From: Mitosporidium daphniae
Lineage: Eukaryota; Microsporidia
Direction of reading: 5' to 3'
Assembly: GCF_000760515.2 (NCBI RefSeq)
Contig: NW_013546145.1
Span: 1-23,072 of the forward strand
Length of the DNA: 23,072 nucleotides
Below are positions 1-8,399 of this stretch, one piece after another. The notes beneath the pieces were generated by a model that did not search any database, was not told the DNA's origin, and saw only the letters and a program-made list of their open reading frames with translations. How positions within the stretch are numbered: the first letter of the stretch is position 1; each line of letters opens with the position of its first letter. The position numbers and the translations under genes were made by a program.

Positions 1-4
1 ATTT

Positions 5-165
5 TTATTCCAAATCGCCGCCTCTTATTGCCTCCTCCTCTATTCTCTTAAAAGTAGCTTTTGCAAAATCTTCAAGCCCTATGCCTTTAAATCAGCTTCA
101 TTCGAGAGGTTTTTTTTGCATTTACAGAGCCTTTTGTAAGAAAAATCTGTGCCATAAATGACACC
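5..165 (-). CDS. C-terminal part of an unidentified small protein (gene model uncertain)
   Basis: Read leftwards, 78..5 gives a natural-looking C-terminus (a LEDFAKATFKRIEEEAI stretch) ending in TAA at 7..5. The stop sits inside an AATAAA hexamer, as in several genes of this window. A GT..TAG intron of 47 nt at 125..79 would join it in frame to an upstream segment reading TDFSYKRLW. Before that the frame meets a stop at 168..166 and contains no ATG, so the 5' end is unresolved and more exons may lie between 170 and 300. I do not recognise the protein. The main competing possibility is that the open frame is chance. Confidence 0.3.
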
Positions 166-211
166 TCACATGGATGACTCGATGGATTAGACTTCAAGAT
201 AAGTTGTCAAA

Positions 212-234
212 TTCGAGGCATAGATTTCCTCGAA
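212..234. repeat. Small inverted repeat upstream of CTR9
   Basis: Two perfect 7-bp arms, TTCGAGG (212-218) and CCTCGAA (228-234), flank a 9-nt spacer. It lies in the roughly 240-bp gap between the leftmost gene and CTR9. It could be a protein-binding palindrome or chance. Confidence 0.3.
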
Positions 235-375
235 ATTATTACAGAATCACAGTATCCACAGAATAAATCATTAGCAGTAACATGACGACATGCCCATCCT
301 GATCAGGTTAGAGCCCTACATGTTCCAAGCGGTCTAGAAAGCCCAGGAGATACTCGAGGTTAATTTGGGCAGTTT

Positions 376-405
376 GATTTAAAATTTATTTTTCAAATCA
401 GCCAA
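376..405 (+). promoter_or_regulatory. A/T-rich start-proximal element of CTR9
   Basis: An A/T-only-type block (GATTTAAAATTTATTTTT) ends about 12 nt before the ATG at 406. Similar TTAAATTT/TTAATTTAA blocks precede most starts here (RPB11, zuotin, DCD1, SNU23, MED10, the MMTAG2-like gene). Its position supports 406 as the start codon. Its role as a core promoter is inferred. Confidence 0.4.
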
Positions 406-3400
406 ATGCTGAACGACTATGGCGTTATGTTAAGCGATTCTCTGCTTAACGCGATTTCGGATTATCACCAAGGGAACATCGATTCTTTTAAATGCATCAT
501 TAATAGCGTGCTGAATGATTCTTGTAAGTTTAAAGTGAATTATTTTAGCTCTTAACGGGTCTTCAGAAATTGAACCTGGTATGAACTATCTTCACGATAG
601 GCTTTGTTCTCTGATTTGTCTTGGCTTTTATTCAATCTTCCAGGGAGATGTAGAAAAGGATGCTCGAAAAAGCGCCTTTTTCTACGACGAGGCCGCAACG
701 TTCCTCAATGAATGCGACAAGATAAACCCAGAACATCCTCTGCTTTGGGTTTCTAAGGGCGTCCTCATTATGGCCCGCAATAAAATGCTGCGAGAAAGAC
801 ATGTATATGAATCGGCTAGGGCACATTTCCTATTTGTATTGGAGAGGTATCTAGACTTCACCCCTGCACTGATTGGGCAGGTTGTTTTTCTCATTTTATT
901 TGTAGGCAATTGCAGAATTTTCAATGGGAGAATATAAAGACGCCATTAGATCATTAAAGCACATTCTGTTGTCGGAAGGGAGTAAAAATACACCGCCCGG
1001 CGTTAGGACTGCCCTCGGATTGTGCTTCTTCAACCTACAAGATTACCAATCCGCCAAAAAGTGTTTTCAAAGACGAATATCAATAGCTGGTGATGCTCCG
1101 TGTTCCATTTCACTATACGCCCTGTCAAGGATTGAAAAGGAGACCAATCCAGATTCGGACGAGTATCTTTCGTATCTAAAATCGGCATATTCCCACTCCA
1201 AAAGCAACCCACTTGTCCTCAATGCGCTTTCGGAATATTTCTTTAAAAAGGAGGAATTTCAAAAGGTTACAGTAGCCCTTGATTTTTATAAAGTGTAGGC
1301 CGAGGCTCTTGCATTAAATGCAATTAATTTTGGATTTTCCGATAAAGGAAAGGCTCAAAGCTGCTATATTTTGGGCAAGATATATCATTGCCAAGCCAAT
1401 TTTGACGATGCCTATGCATACTACTTTCAGACGACGAGATTTGATGCTGATTTTGTTGCTGCCCATTTTGGACTTGCACAGCTTTATTTCCAAAAGAAAG
1501 ACTTTACATCGGCAATATCGGCGTTGGAGCTTTGTTTAGACCTTTGTCCAAATCAGCCAGCCTCTTTGAAATTGATATCTTTTCTCTATACGTCCAACCT
1601 AAAAGATAGGAAAAAGGCCATAAAGGCCATGAAATCCCTTCTTTCGATGGACCCAAACGACCTTGATACTATGCTACAATTGGCTTCACTTGTAGAGCAA
1701 AGTATTGCAGAAGATGCTGTTGCCTTGTACGAAAAATCTGTTTCCATTCTGAATTCGTCGATCGCACCTATCCCAATTGAGGTTTTAAACAATTTTGCTG
1801 TGCTGATTATGGAAAAAGACCCGCAAAAGGCTCTTTCTTTGCTGCAGGAGGCAAAGGGATCGCCAAGCTTAGAAGCCTCCGACCTGAGAATAGCATCTAT
1901 CGAATATTCTATTGCTAGAGCATTGGAGATGCTCGGAAAATTTCAAGAAGCCATTGAGATATACAAGGCCTTGATTGCATCCAACTCTTCAAAGCAATTG
2001 TTGTCACACGTCAGACTTGGTTTGATTGCGATGGAGCTTTCTGACAAGGCATCATCGGACTACTTTAAAGATGCCATTGGTTTGAAAGAAGCTTGCAAAG
2101 AAGCTTGGGCAGGCCTTGCATTGCTCCATTTGCGGTCAAAGGCCGTCACGTTGGCAAGGAAAACCTTTGAGAGAATCCTATCGAAAATCGATAAACACGA
2201 TCTATTTTCTTTGCTGTCTCTTGGAAACATCCATCTCATTATTGCTAAGCACGAGAAGCGCAACAGCCAAAATACCTGGGAGGCCTCTTTAGGCAGAGCA
2301 ATAGAGTTTTTCCAAAAATGCCTAATGCTGGATAGCAACAATTACTTTGCAGTCAATGGGCTGGCAATAGCTATTTCTATGAAGGGACCCACTTTCCTTG
2401 CAGGATGCAAGGATGCCTTTCTCGCGATCAGACAAGAGGAACCGGGCTTCATTGATGCCTGGATCAACCTTGCCCACATTTATGTTGAGGAGCAGCATTT
2501 TGCCGCTGCCCAAGGTATCTACGAACATTGCTGGAAAAAGCTATCGACAGAGAAAATTGAATTTCAGGCTGCTGGTCGGCCTCTTGGCGACCGCGAAAAG
2601 ATCATCTCTGATCTTATGCTATACATTGCAAAGAGCTTTTATCTAACCGGAAAGGCAGTCAAGGATGGAACCGCCTTCTTAAAATCCATAGAGTGGCTTC
2701 AAACCATAAACCCCAGCACGCAGGACGAAAAACTGATCTTATCGTTTAACGAAGCAATTGCCAGACAAGAATATTCGGCGTGTGTTCTTCAGAAGGACAT
2801 TAACTCCCAATCTTTTGCCGACGTCAAGTGTGCACTTGACAACCTGGACAAGGCTGCTTTGATGTTGGAGCACTTGTGCATCAGCATTGGCGAAAAGCAC
2901 TCGGCATCGCCGGCCACATCCTCGCTTCAGGTTGATACGAAAATCGCGCGACAGCGAATCAAATATTGCCATAGTTTGAAGGCATCTGCTCAGAAGCAAT
3001 ATGAGCAGCACTTGGACAAAGAACGGCAACGGAAAGAATCTGAGGAACAATACGCGAAGGCCATGGCTGAGGCGGAGTTGAAACGGGAAGAGGAAAGGCG
3101 ATTGTTTGGAGAGGCAAAAAAGAAGGAGGAGCAACAGATTGAGGAGCTCCGTCGAGCAACTCGTGAGCGACTGGCAGAATGTCAAGCAAAATGGAAAATC
3201 GAGTCCCAAAACGAAGAGATTTGTATCAAAAAAAAGAAGAGCAAAAAGCGGCTTAGGGTTTCGCTTTCTGATGAAGAAGATTCCCAGCATGAAGCACAGA
3301 GCGACCATGAAGATCAAACCGGCCATCAGGAGGAGACAAATCAAATGGACATTCGTGGTCAAGCTCATCGAATAGGTAATGTTAGCAGTGAAAATCCCGT

Positions 3401-3575
3401 CGAAAGTAATGAGGATGATGAACAATCCCACACAAAAGACATGTCTATGCACACACAACACGGCCGAGATGCCCACAATTCGCTCTCCGAAATGGAGCAA
3501 GACTATAAGGCTACTGATGCCAAGCATGATGACAACCCGGCCATTGGCAATGACCTCGAAATGAGTATGCAATAA
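406..3575 (+). CDS. CTR9: CTR9, TPR subunit of the Paf1 transcription elongation complex
   Basis: Exons 406-523, 549-880, 906-1265 and 1299-3575 give 1028 residues; the introns are 25, 25 and 33 nt and all end in TAG. The protein aligns along its length with fungal and animal Ctr9: an N-terminal segment with YHQGNIDSF, many TPRs, the FFKKEEFQKAEALALNA region across the third intron, AHFGLAQLYFQKKDF, and WINLAHIYVEEQHF near the end of the repeats. About residues 830-900 are a charged coiled coil, and an acidic, Ser-rich tail follows, as in the family. Ctr9 scaffolds Paf1C on RNA polymerase II and supports H2B ubiquitylation by BRE1, encoded at the right edge. Start 406 is the first in-frame ATG after a stop at 361 and follows an A/T-rich block. 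It leaves the N-terminus about 30 residues shorter than human Ctr9. The stop TAA lies inside AATAAA (3571-3576). Confidence 0.93.
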
Positions 3576-3671
3576 AATGCCTTTCAAGATCTCTCAAATG
3601 GCCCGTTTTGGACCTTTGGCGTTCCAAAAATTGGCAGCAGCCTGACGGCTCAAACAATACAAGTCCTTTAT

Positions 3672-4043
3672 TTAATGAAAATTTTTCTCTTGCTGGGGAT
3701 TATTTCTAAAGTTTTCAACTGCCGTGATAAAGTTTTTATCCAAGCTGTTCCACTCACTGATCGAGGTTTCCAGGGCCGATATCAATGCAGCTTGCGGGGT
3801 AAATTGCGGCGTCGTTTGGATCCTTATTTGGATGTTGTGTTCAAGCGGATGCGGGACCTTGTACGCTGCAAATAAGGTTGTCTTTTGCTTCTGCAAAACG
3901 CTTGTCAAAATCGTTCCAAGTGTATGGTCTTCACGATAAATCGTGTATGTCGTCGTATTGGGGAGGCGGGTGTCCTCCACAGCCTCGACCTTGGAATGAC
4001 CCTCTGGAATGAAGAAGAGCTCATGGGGCTCTGGAGCATTCAT
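3672..4043 (-). CDS. RPB11: RNA polymerase II subunit RPB11
   Basis: This is a 123-residue single-exon protein, close to the usual length (about 115-120). It carries the family signature REDHTLGTILTSVL, then AAYKVPHPLEHNIQIRIQTT and a C-terminal helix after FTPQAALISALE. RPB11 pairs with RPB3 as the eukaryotic counterpart of the bacterial alpha dimer and is needed for Pol II assembly. The MNAPEPHELF start resembles the human N-terminus and separates it from the Pol I/III paralogue RPC19. The ATG follows an A/T-rich block, and only 35 bp separate it from the zuotin stop on the same strand. AATAAA overlaps the last base of the stop codon. It converges on CTR9 across a 96-bp gap. Confidence 0.96.
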   Translation of the reverse strand: MNAPEPHELFFIPEGHSKVEAVEDTRLPNTTTYTIYREDHTLGTILTSVLQKQKTTLFAAYKVPHPLEHNIQIRIQTTPQFTPQAALISALETSISEWNSLDKNFITAVENFRNNPQQEKNFH

Positions 4044-4078
4044 TTTAAAATTAACTTAAATTTTAATAATTTATAGCC

Positions 4079-5929
4079 TCATCCTGAGGGCTTCTTTGCA
4101 GCTTTGACTGATTTGGCAATTTCTTTAAATCGCTCAATGACCTGCTTTTTGGTCTTGCTAGGAATAGCATCTGCAATAAGATCCCATCTGTTTTCGATGG
4201 AAACAGGATACTTTCTAAGACCCTCTTCGAGGAGTAGCTGCTCGGCCTTTGTCCAAGGCTGAACACTTTCATGGTCCTTGGACGAAGGCACGGAGGGCAT
4301 ATCAACTCGAGGGTCGATTTTTTTCTTTATCGAGAGCTGTAGTTCGTTATCATCGAGCTTATCAAGTGCAGATTTGCCCAGCTTTTGGATCTCCCTGCTT
4401 TTTTCGATGATTTCGTCATTCGAACGGGTATGAGAGACACCGGCATGTTCCCTCACATAAGAAGCAATTTTTTCCCATCGCAGTCTGGTTCCTCCTGGAA
4501 TTGTATTACATGCTTTGATTAGGCATTGAATTTCCGAAGCGCTCCACTCGGTCTCTATTTTTCGATTTGAATTTGGCGCATCAGCAGATGCTGTAACAAT
4601 GATGGGGCCCTGGCTTTCTTCTGTGCTTTCTTTTGTGTGTTTTTGCGCTGCCAAAGAAGGCGTGGTGCTCAATTCAAAGTTTTTGTAAAACGAGTCAACA
4701 TTCCCGGTCTCCTGACATATCTGGATTTGCTTTGAAATAAATGCTGAAAAGACATCGAGTTCTTCAAGAGAGGAGAAGCTTTCAAGTTTGCATTGGATCA
4801 TGGCAATGCGCTTTTCTAACAAATCCAAATCGGCCGAGGGTGTAAAGAATGAATGCTCCTTGAGTTTCGAGCGAATTTCTTTTCTTGATTGCCTAAGAAC
4901 GGATCTTTCCAGCTCCTTTTGCTTTTTAATTTCCAACAACCTGGACTTTTCGGCCTCTTCGGCCAACCTTCTGCTTGCTATGTCATTTGCCGTATTTGAG
5001 GGCGAAGAAAGGGCGGCCTTTTTCGGTGCAAGGGACGATGCCTTGAGCTTCTTTTGTGCCTCTTTTTCTCGCTTATCCTCTTCTTTGAATATTTTCAAAC
5101 GGGGATCACTTTGGAATGCATTGTCCACAAGGTTTCTAACGCGTGCATTGTCTTCGGTTTTCCTTTTCAGCCTTGCAGTCTTATTCTTCTTTTCCAAATA
5201 TCTCTTGTCATATCTGTTATCAGCCTGGGAAGTATCCTCTTCATCCAAATATTCAAAGCTTCTTGTGGAATCAAAGTTATACCAAAACGTGTAAAAGGCC
5301 TCAACGTCCTTTCGAGCGGAATATGGATTTCCCAGAAATGGGACCGGTTTTATCTTTGAAAACTTTGCATTTGCATTGAACACGGGAATAAAGATCTTGT
5401 AAAAAGCCAATGGGTCGGACTCGTACTTCTTCTTCGATATCGGGTCTGGAATCGATTCGTCAAATTTGGGATCAACCGAGTCGAAAGCATGGCGCTGCTG
5501 GGGATCTGTCAGGATTTCATATGCCTTTTGGATGCATTTGAAAATATTGCAGTTCGTCTCATACTTGGAGGCATTTTCTCCCTGCTGTTGCTGCTGTTTG
5601 TCTGGGTGGTAGCGAAGAACCATCTTGTGATATGCGGCTTTGATTTCGGCGCCAGTGGCCTCTTCACGCCTATCTGATAGTCCCAATAAGCGATAATGAT
5701 CCTGCTCTTTCCACTTTAACGGATCTAGCTTCAATAGATACATGTCATCAATTAGGGAGTTCATTTCGGAATCACTGTTGACACAACCCTTGATTGGAAT
5801 GTGCTGTGTACATTCATTTTGTAAAGCGCTAAAAATGCTTCGCCGAAACACTATAAGGTCCTTGCACGGATTCAAAAATGCATCCTCAGGGGTAAAAGTT
5901 GATATCCTCATGAAAATAAAAAAGTGCAA
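4079..5929 (-). CDS. ZUO1: Zuotin / DNAJC2 (MPP11) ribosome-associated J-protein with two SANT domains
   Basis: This is a 616-residue single-exon protein. Order: N-terminal region, J domain (about 76-150) with an intact HPD at 108-110, the zuotin-homology region (FDSVDPKFDESIP, FYTFWYNFDSTRSFEYLDEE), a long charged ribosome-binding helix, then two SANT/Myb repeats starting near residues 462 (WSASEIQCLIKACN) and 559 (WTKAEQLLLEEGL). Zuotin with an atypical Hsp70 forms the ribosome-associated complex that helps nascent chains fold at the tunnel exit. Saccharomyces Zuo1 lacks the SANT pair, whereas DNAJC2 of animals and plants has it, so this is the ancestral-looking form. The start could be M1 or M7 (MRISTFTPEDAF). 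It diverges from the SPOC gene over 120 bp. Confidence 0.95.
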   Translation of the reverse strand: MHFFIFMRISTFTPEDAFLNPCKDLIVFRRSIFSALQNECTQHIPIKGCVNSDSEMNSLIDDMYLLKLDPLKWKEQDHYRLLGLSDRREEATGAEIKAAYHKMVLRYHPDKQQQQQGENASKYETNCNIFKCIQKAYEILTDPQQRHAFDSVDPKFDESIPDPISKKKYESDPLAFYKIFIPVFNANAKFSKIKPVPFLGNPYSARKDVEAFYTFWYNFDSTRSFEYLDEEDTSQADNRYDKRYLEKKNKTARLKRKTEDNARVRNLVDNAFQSDPRLKIFKEEDKREKEAQKKLKASSLAPKKAALSSPSNTANDIASRRLAEEAEKSRLLEIKKQKELERSVLRQSRKEIRSKLKEHSFFTPSADLDLLEKRIAMIQCKLESFSSLEELDVFSAFISKQIQICQETGNVDSFYKNFELSTTPSLAAQKHTKESTEESQGPIIVTASADAPNSNRKIETEWSASEIQCLIKACNTIPGGTRLRWEKIASYVREHAGVSHTRSNDEIIEKSREIQKLGKSALDKLDDNELQLSIKKKIDPRVDMPSVPSSKDHESVQPWTKAEQLLLEEGLRKYPVSIENRWDLIADAIPSKTKKQVIERFKEIAKSVKAAKKPSG

Positions 5930-6049
5930 ATGTTAAATTTAAATTTATGGATCTTCAGGCCAACAATCAAAAGGGTAATGTTTCTTTGTTAATGCAATGT
6001 AGAATCAACAACAAACATTACACATGCAGATCTGGATCGTCGCTTTTAC
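5930..6049. promoter_or_regulatory. Bidirectional promoter region between zuotin and the SPOC gene
   Basis: This 120-bp divergent intergenic region is the only space available for both promoters. It contains the A/T palindrome-like block TTAAATTTAAATTTA at about 5934-5948, on the zuotin side. No canonical TATA box with a convincing position is visible. The bidirectional role follows from the divergent layout. Confidence 0.45.
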
Positions 6050-7066
6050 ATGCAGGCAGAAAAAATACCCGAAATCCCGTTTCTACCTACAGACAAAGTG
6101 GCGTCTAATCACGCTTCAATCCCAATATGTCCCGAAATTTGCGAGTCCAATCAAGAGGGCTCTAAAAACAACAACAACAACAGCAGCAACAAGAACAGCA
6201 GCAACAGCAACAACGAAACCACTTCCAAAACAAAGGATAGCATTCTCGAGCTATTTACTAAGCAATCAGATTCGCATCTAGAATTCATTCGCATGAAGAG
6301 AGAATCGATTTTGAGAAAACTCGGTCAGCAATCAACAATCGTTCCCGCCTGGTCTGGAAGGCTGGTCTTCCCAGGTGTCTCTTGGTGTGATACTAGTGCT
6401 ATCTTTCATTCTGTCTTGGGCCCTGTCGCGATGGGACCTGAATTAGGGCGTTTCTCTCACTTTAATTTGCCCCCCGACTTGTTAATAGTGGGGCGGATTC
6501 CCATAGAATCGGTTTTTTCCTATCTTAGGCAGGTTTCTAGAAGCCCTTCTCGTTCGATCGGGTTCGCCCAGTTTATTGGAGAATATTCTAAACAACCAAT
6601 CCAATTGCCCTCCACTCCAAGTGTCGAGGTCGAAACACCTCATCACAGTTCATTACATGAGCTGATTTCTCACCTACAAAAAGCTAATCGATTTGGTGTC
6701 ATTTATTCGGGACTTAATCCGCCCTCCTCGTTTGCTCGGGCAGAAAATCTTATCGACAAAAAAACTGGCCTTTCATCTTATCACGGGTGGTATATAAAAG
6801 ACCTTTATGTCATGCCATATGAAGACGAAAAGGTGCTATCGGAACCATTGACTGATTTGGATACCGATCACATATTAATGGATGCAATAAATGTAAATCA
6901 AGAACCCTCGCATCTGTTTAAAGTAGATGAAGAAGCTTTTCAGAAAGGAAAAAATCTTCTTTTTCTTTTATTTGTATTCGCCAGGATGCCTGCAGCCTCG
7001 CCACTAACCACCGACATCGGTTACAAGTCCTCATCAGGCTCATTTAAATATAAAAGATTAACATGA
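6050..7066 (+). CDS. Stand-alone SPOC-domain protein (Bye1/PHF3/DIDO-like SPOC)
   Basis: This is a 338-residue single-exon protein. A low-complexity Asn/Ser tract (about residues 39-57) is followed by a helix (KDSILELFTKQSD) and then a SPOC domain from about residue 99: VPAWSGRLVFPGVSWCDTSA, LLIVGRIPIESVFSYLRQV, IGFAQFIGE, then ANRFGVIYSG, GWYIKDLYVMPY and a final strand NLLFLLFVF. The GRI..ESV pattern and the closing hydrophobic strand are typical of the SPOC beta barrel of PHF3, DIDO and Bye1, which reads the phosphorylated Pol II C-terminal domain. The PHD and TFIIS-like domains of those proteins are missing, and the divergent zuotin gene 120 bp upstream leaves no room for them. AATAAA directly abuts the TGA stop. 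Confidence 0.75.
   Translation: MQAEKIPEIPFLPTDKVASNHASIPICPEICESNQEGSKNNNNNSSNKNSSNSNNETTSKTKDSILELFTKQSDSHLEFIRMKRESILRKLGQQSTIVPAWSGRLVFPGVSWCDTSAIFHSVLGPVAMGPELGRFSHFNLPPDLLIVGRIPIESVFSYLRQVSRSPSRSIGFAQFIGEYSKQPIQLPSTPSVEVETPHHSSLHELISHLQKANRFGVIYSGLNPPSSFARAENLIDKKTGLSSYHGWYIKDLYVMPYEDEKVLSEPLTDLDTDHILMDAINVNQEPSHLFKVDEEAFQKGKNLLFLLFVFARMPAASPLTTDIGYKSSSGSFKYKRLT
6168..6213 (+). repeat. AAC/AGC microsatellite coding Asn/Ser run
   Basis: This imperfect trinucleotide run of AAC and AGC units lies inside the SPOC gene, frame-preserving, and encodes a mixed Asn/Ser tract. Such tracts usually vary in length between strains and act as flexible linkers. Confidence 0.8.
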
Positions 7067-7093
7067 AATAAACATATGTGTATTTAAAATTTT

Positions 7094-7098
7094 AAAAA
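7094..7098 (-). terminator. RNA polymerase III terminator of tRNA-Leu
   Basis: A run of five T on the minus strand begins 2 nt after the tRNA 3' end, which is the expected Pol III stop signal. Confidence 0.75.
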
Positions 7099-7099
7099 C

Positions 7100-7181
7100 T
7101 GATCAGAGCGAGGTTCGAACTCGCGCCCCCGAAGAGATGGCGGCCTTAACGCCACGCCTTAGACCACTCGGCCATCTGACC
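7100..7181 (-). tRNA. tRNA-Leu(AAG): tRNA-Leu, anticodon AAG
   Basis: The 82-nt sequence folds as a class II tRNA. The acceptor is GGTCAGA with TCTGATC (one G-U pair), the D arm is GCC/GGC, and the anticodon stem TGGCG/CGCCA closes the loop TTAAGGC, giving anticodon AAG for CUU/CUC. A long variable arm (TCTC-TTCG-GGGG) is typical of tRNA-Leu. The T stem GCGAG/CTCGC carries loop TTCGAAC, and the discriminator is A, the leucine identity base. The internal A box (TGGCCGAGTGG) and B box are present. There is no intron and no encoded CCA, as expected for a nuclear tRNA gene. Confidence 0.96.
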
Positions 7182-7303
7182 ACAAATCAGCTTCGAGTTT
7201 ATAATATAATGTTATCTATTATTCCACAACAAATTCTAACTTTAACATTAAAATCGATCATCCTTTAAATTGAAAATTTAAATAAGAATTTCCATTTCTA
7301 AAG

Positions 7304-7370
7304 GTAGATTCCGCTCCTCATATCGATAACTTTGCCTATTTTAATCTATTGTTTCTTTCTGATATTTTAG
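7304..7370 (+). other. Possible 5' UTR intron of RPS10
   Basis: A GT at 7304 and a pyrimidine-rich TTCTTTCTGATATTTTAG ending at 7370, directly before the ATG, look like an intron removed just upstream of the start codon. At 67 nt it would be the longest in the window. Introns near the start are common in ribosomal protein genes. RNA evidence would be needed. Confidence 0.4.
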
Positions 7371-7819
7371 ATGCTTATCCCTACGCCGAATCGCAAATTA
7401 ATCCACCAATATCTTTTCAAGGAGGGAGTCATCGTTGTCAAGAAGGATTATCATCTTCCTCAACATCAGGAAATCCCTGTTCCCAATCTCCAGGTTGCAA
7501 AGGCGCTTCAGTCCCTACATTCCAGAGACTATGTCTCCCTCACATTCTCGTGGAAATACTACTACTATATCCTTACTGAAAAGGGTATTGAGCACCTCCG
7601 TCGAGAACTCAACTTGCCGACATCTGTTGTCCCAGCAACTGTTGCTAAAGCACTCAAGACACCAACGACGCTGGAAGAGCGTCCTTTTGGTCGTCGCTCT
7701 GGTCGTGATGAAGAGAAAAAGAAAGAAGCTGGAGCTTCCTCTGAATTCAAACCGCAATTTGTAAGTTGTTTCTATTCATCATTTTCTAGAGAGGAGCCGC
7801 TCGCCAGGCCCGCCAATAA
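7371..7819 (+). CDS. RPS10: 40S ribosomal protein S10 (eS10)
   Basis: Exons 7371-7760 and 7790-7819 give 139 residues; the intron is 29 nt (GTAAGT..TAG). The winged-helix domain fits eS10 throughout: MLIPTPNRKLIHQYLFKEG, VVKKDYHLPQHQEIPVPNL, KALQSLHSRDYV, ILTEKGIEHLRREL and LNLPTSVVPATV. A short basic tail with EFKPQF, then RGAARQARQ from exon 2, matches the Arg/Gly-rich end of the family. eS10 sits in the 40S head near the mRNA entry and the A site and is a target of ribosome-collision ubiquitylation. The stop TAA lies within AATAAA (7815-7820). Reading through the intron would give a different, longer tail, so the splice is important for the model. Confidence 0.96.
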
Positions 7820-8399
7820 ATTTCTTTTGGTTAATAAATAATTTAACCACAAAGTTCGTTTCCGAAAAATAGTCGCTCCAAAGGCCAACTGTGAACCAAC
7901 AACCGACAAATATCTCGCAGATTAGGTTGGTGGTATTGGAAAGATTATTTTTTGTCCCTTTAGCCAAATTAAGTTATCTGTTTGGACCTCTTGGTTTCTG
8001 ATGTCGTTTGGCACAATTTTTTAGGGGTAGACTAATTATGTGTGGGTGGCTAAATTTCGATCTCTTATGAATAGTAATTCCTAGAAGCTCTTGGACTTTT
8101 ACTGAAATGTTAATTGCTAATGGCTAATCGCTAATGGGTGAACCATACCAAATGACTGAACGATACCAAATGGGTGAACCACACTAAATGAGTTGCGAAA
8201 ATCTTTTAGGCTGTCATATGCTACATAATCCTATGTTATATACGGGCCATAAAAGTATATCGAAAGTAGACACTAACCTATTAAGGATCTTTCTCCCTAA
8301 TCATGGTCGCTTTAAAATGAGAGCATTGGCAAATTTTAACTTGTTGATCCAGAGCTGATTTGCAGTGTGTTGTGAATTGAATCAGGCGGCTTATTTTTG
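7820..8399. other. 580-bp gene-free stretch with short tandem repeats
   Basis: No ORF here has coding character on either strand and no tRNA or snoRNA fold is evident. The stretch is unusually long for this compact window. It holds GCTAAT units and an 18-nt tandem repeat (separate entry), and its right end serves as the KDSR promoter. An unrecognised non-coding RNA cannot be excluded. Confidence 0.5.
8116..8186. repeat. Tandem GCTAAT units followed by an 18-nt tandem repeat
   Basis: GCTAAT occurs three times at 7-nt spacing (8116, 8123, 8130). It runs into three consecutive 18-nt units at 8133-8150, 8151-8168 and 8169-8186. The consensus is AATGGGTGAACCATACCA, with two to four differences between copies. 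This looks like an aging minisatellite. Confidence 0.8.

Noticed and set aside
359-401. A 43-nt intron (GTTAAT..CAG) joining an upstream CTR9 exon
   Set aside because: It would end in CAG, unlike all other introns here, and no upstream exon gives a Met-initiated Ctr9 N-terminus; the ATG at 406 after an A/T-rich block is simpler.
2739-3587. 282-residue minus-strand ORF antisense to CTR9
   Set aside because: It mirrors the CTR9 coding frame, is hydrophobic and Leu/Phe-rich as expected from the reverse of a charged coiled coil, and matches no family.
4788-5294. 168-residue plus-strand ORF antisense to zuotin
   Set aside because: It is the Ser/Leu/Phe-rich shadow of the Lys/Glu-rich zuotin helix; zuotin itself is well supported.
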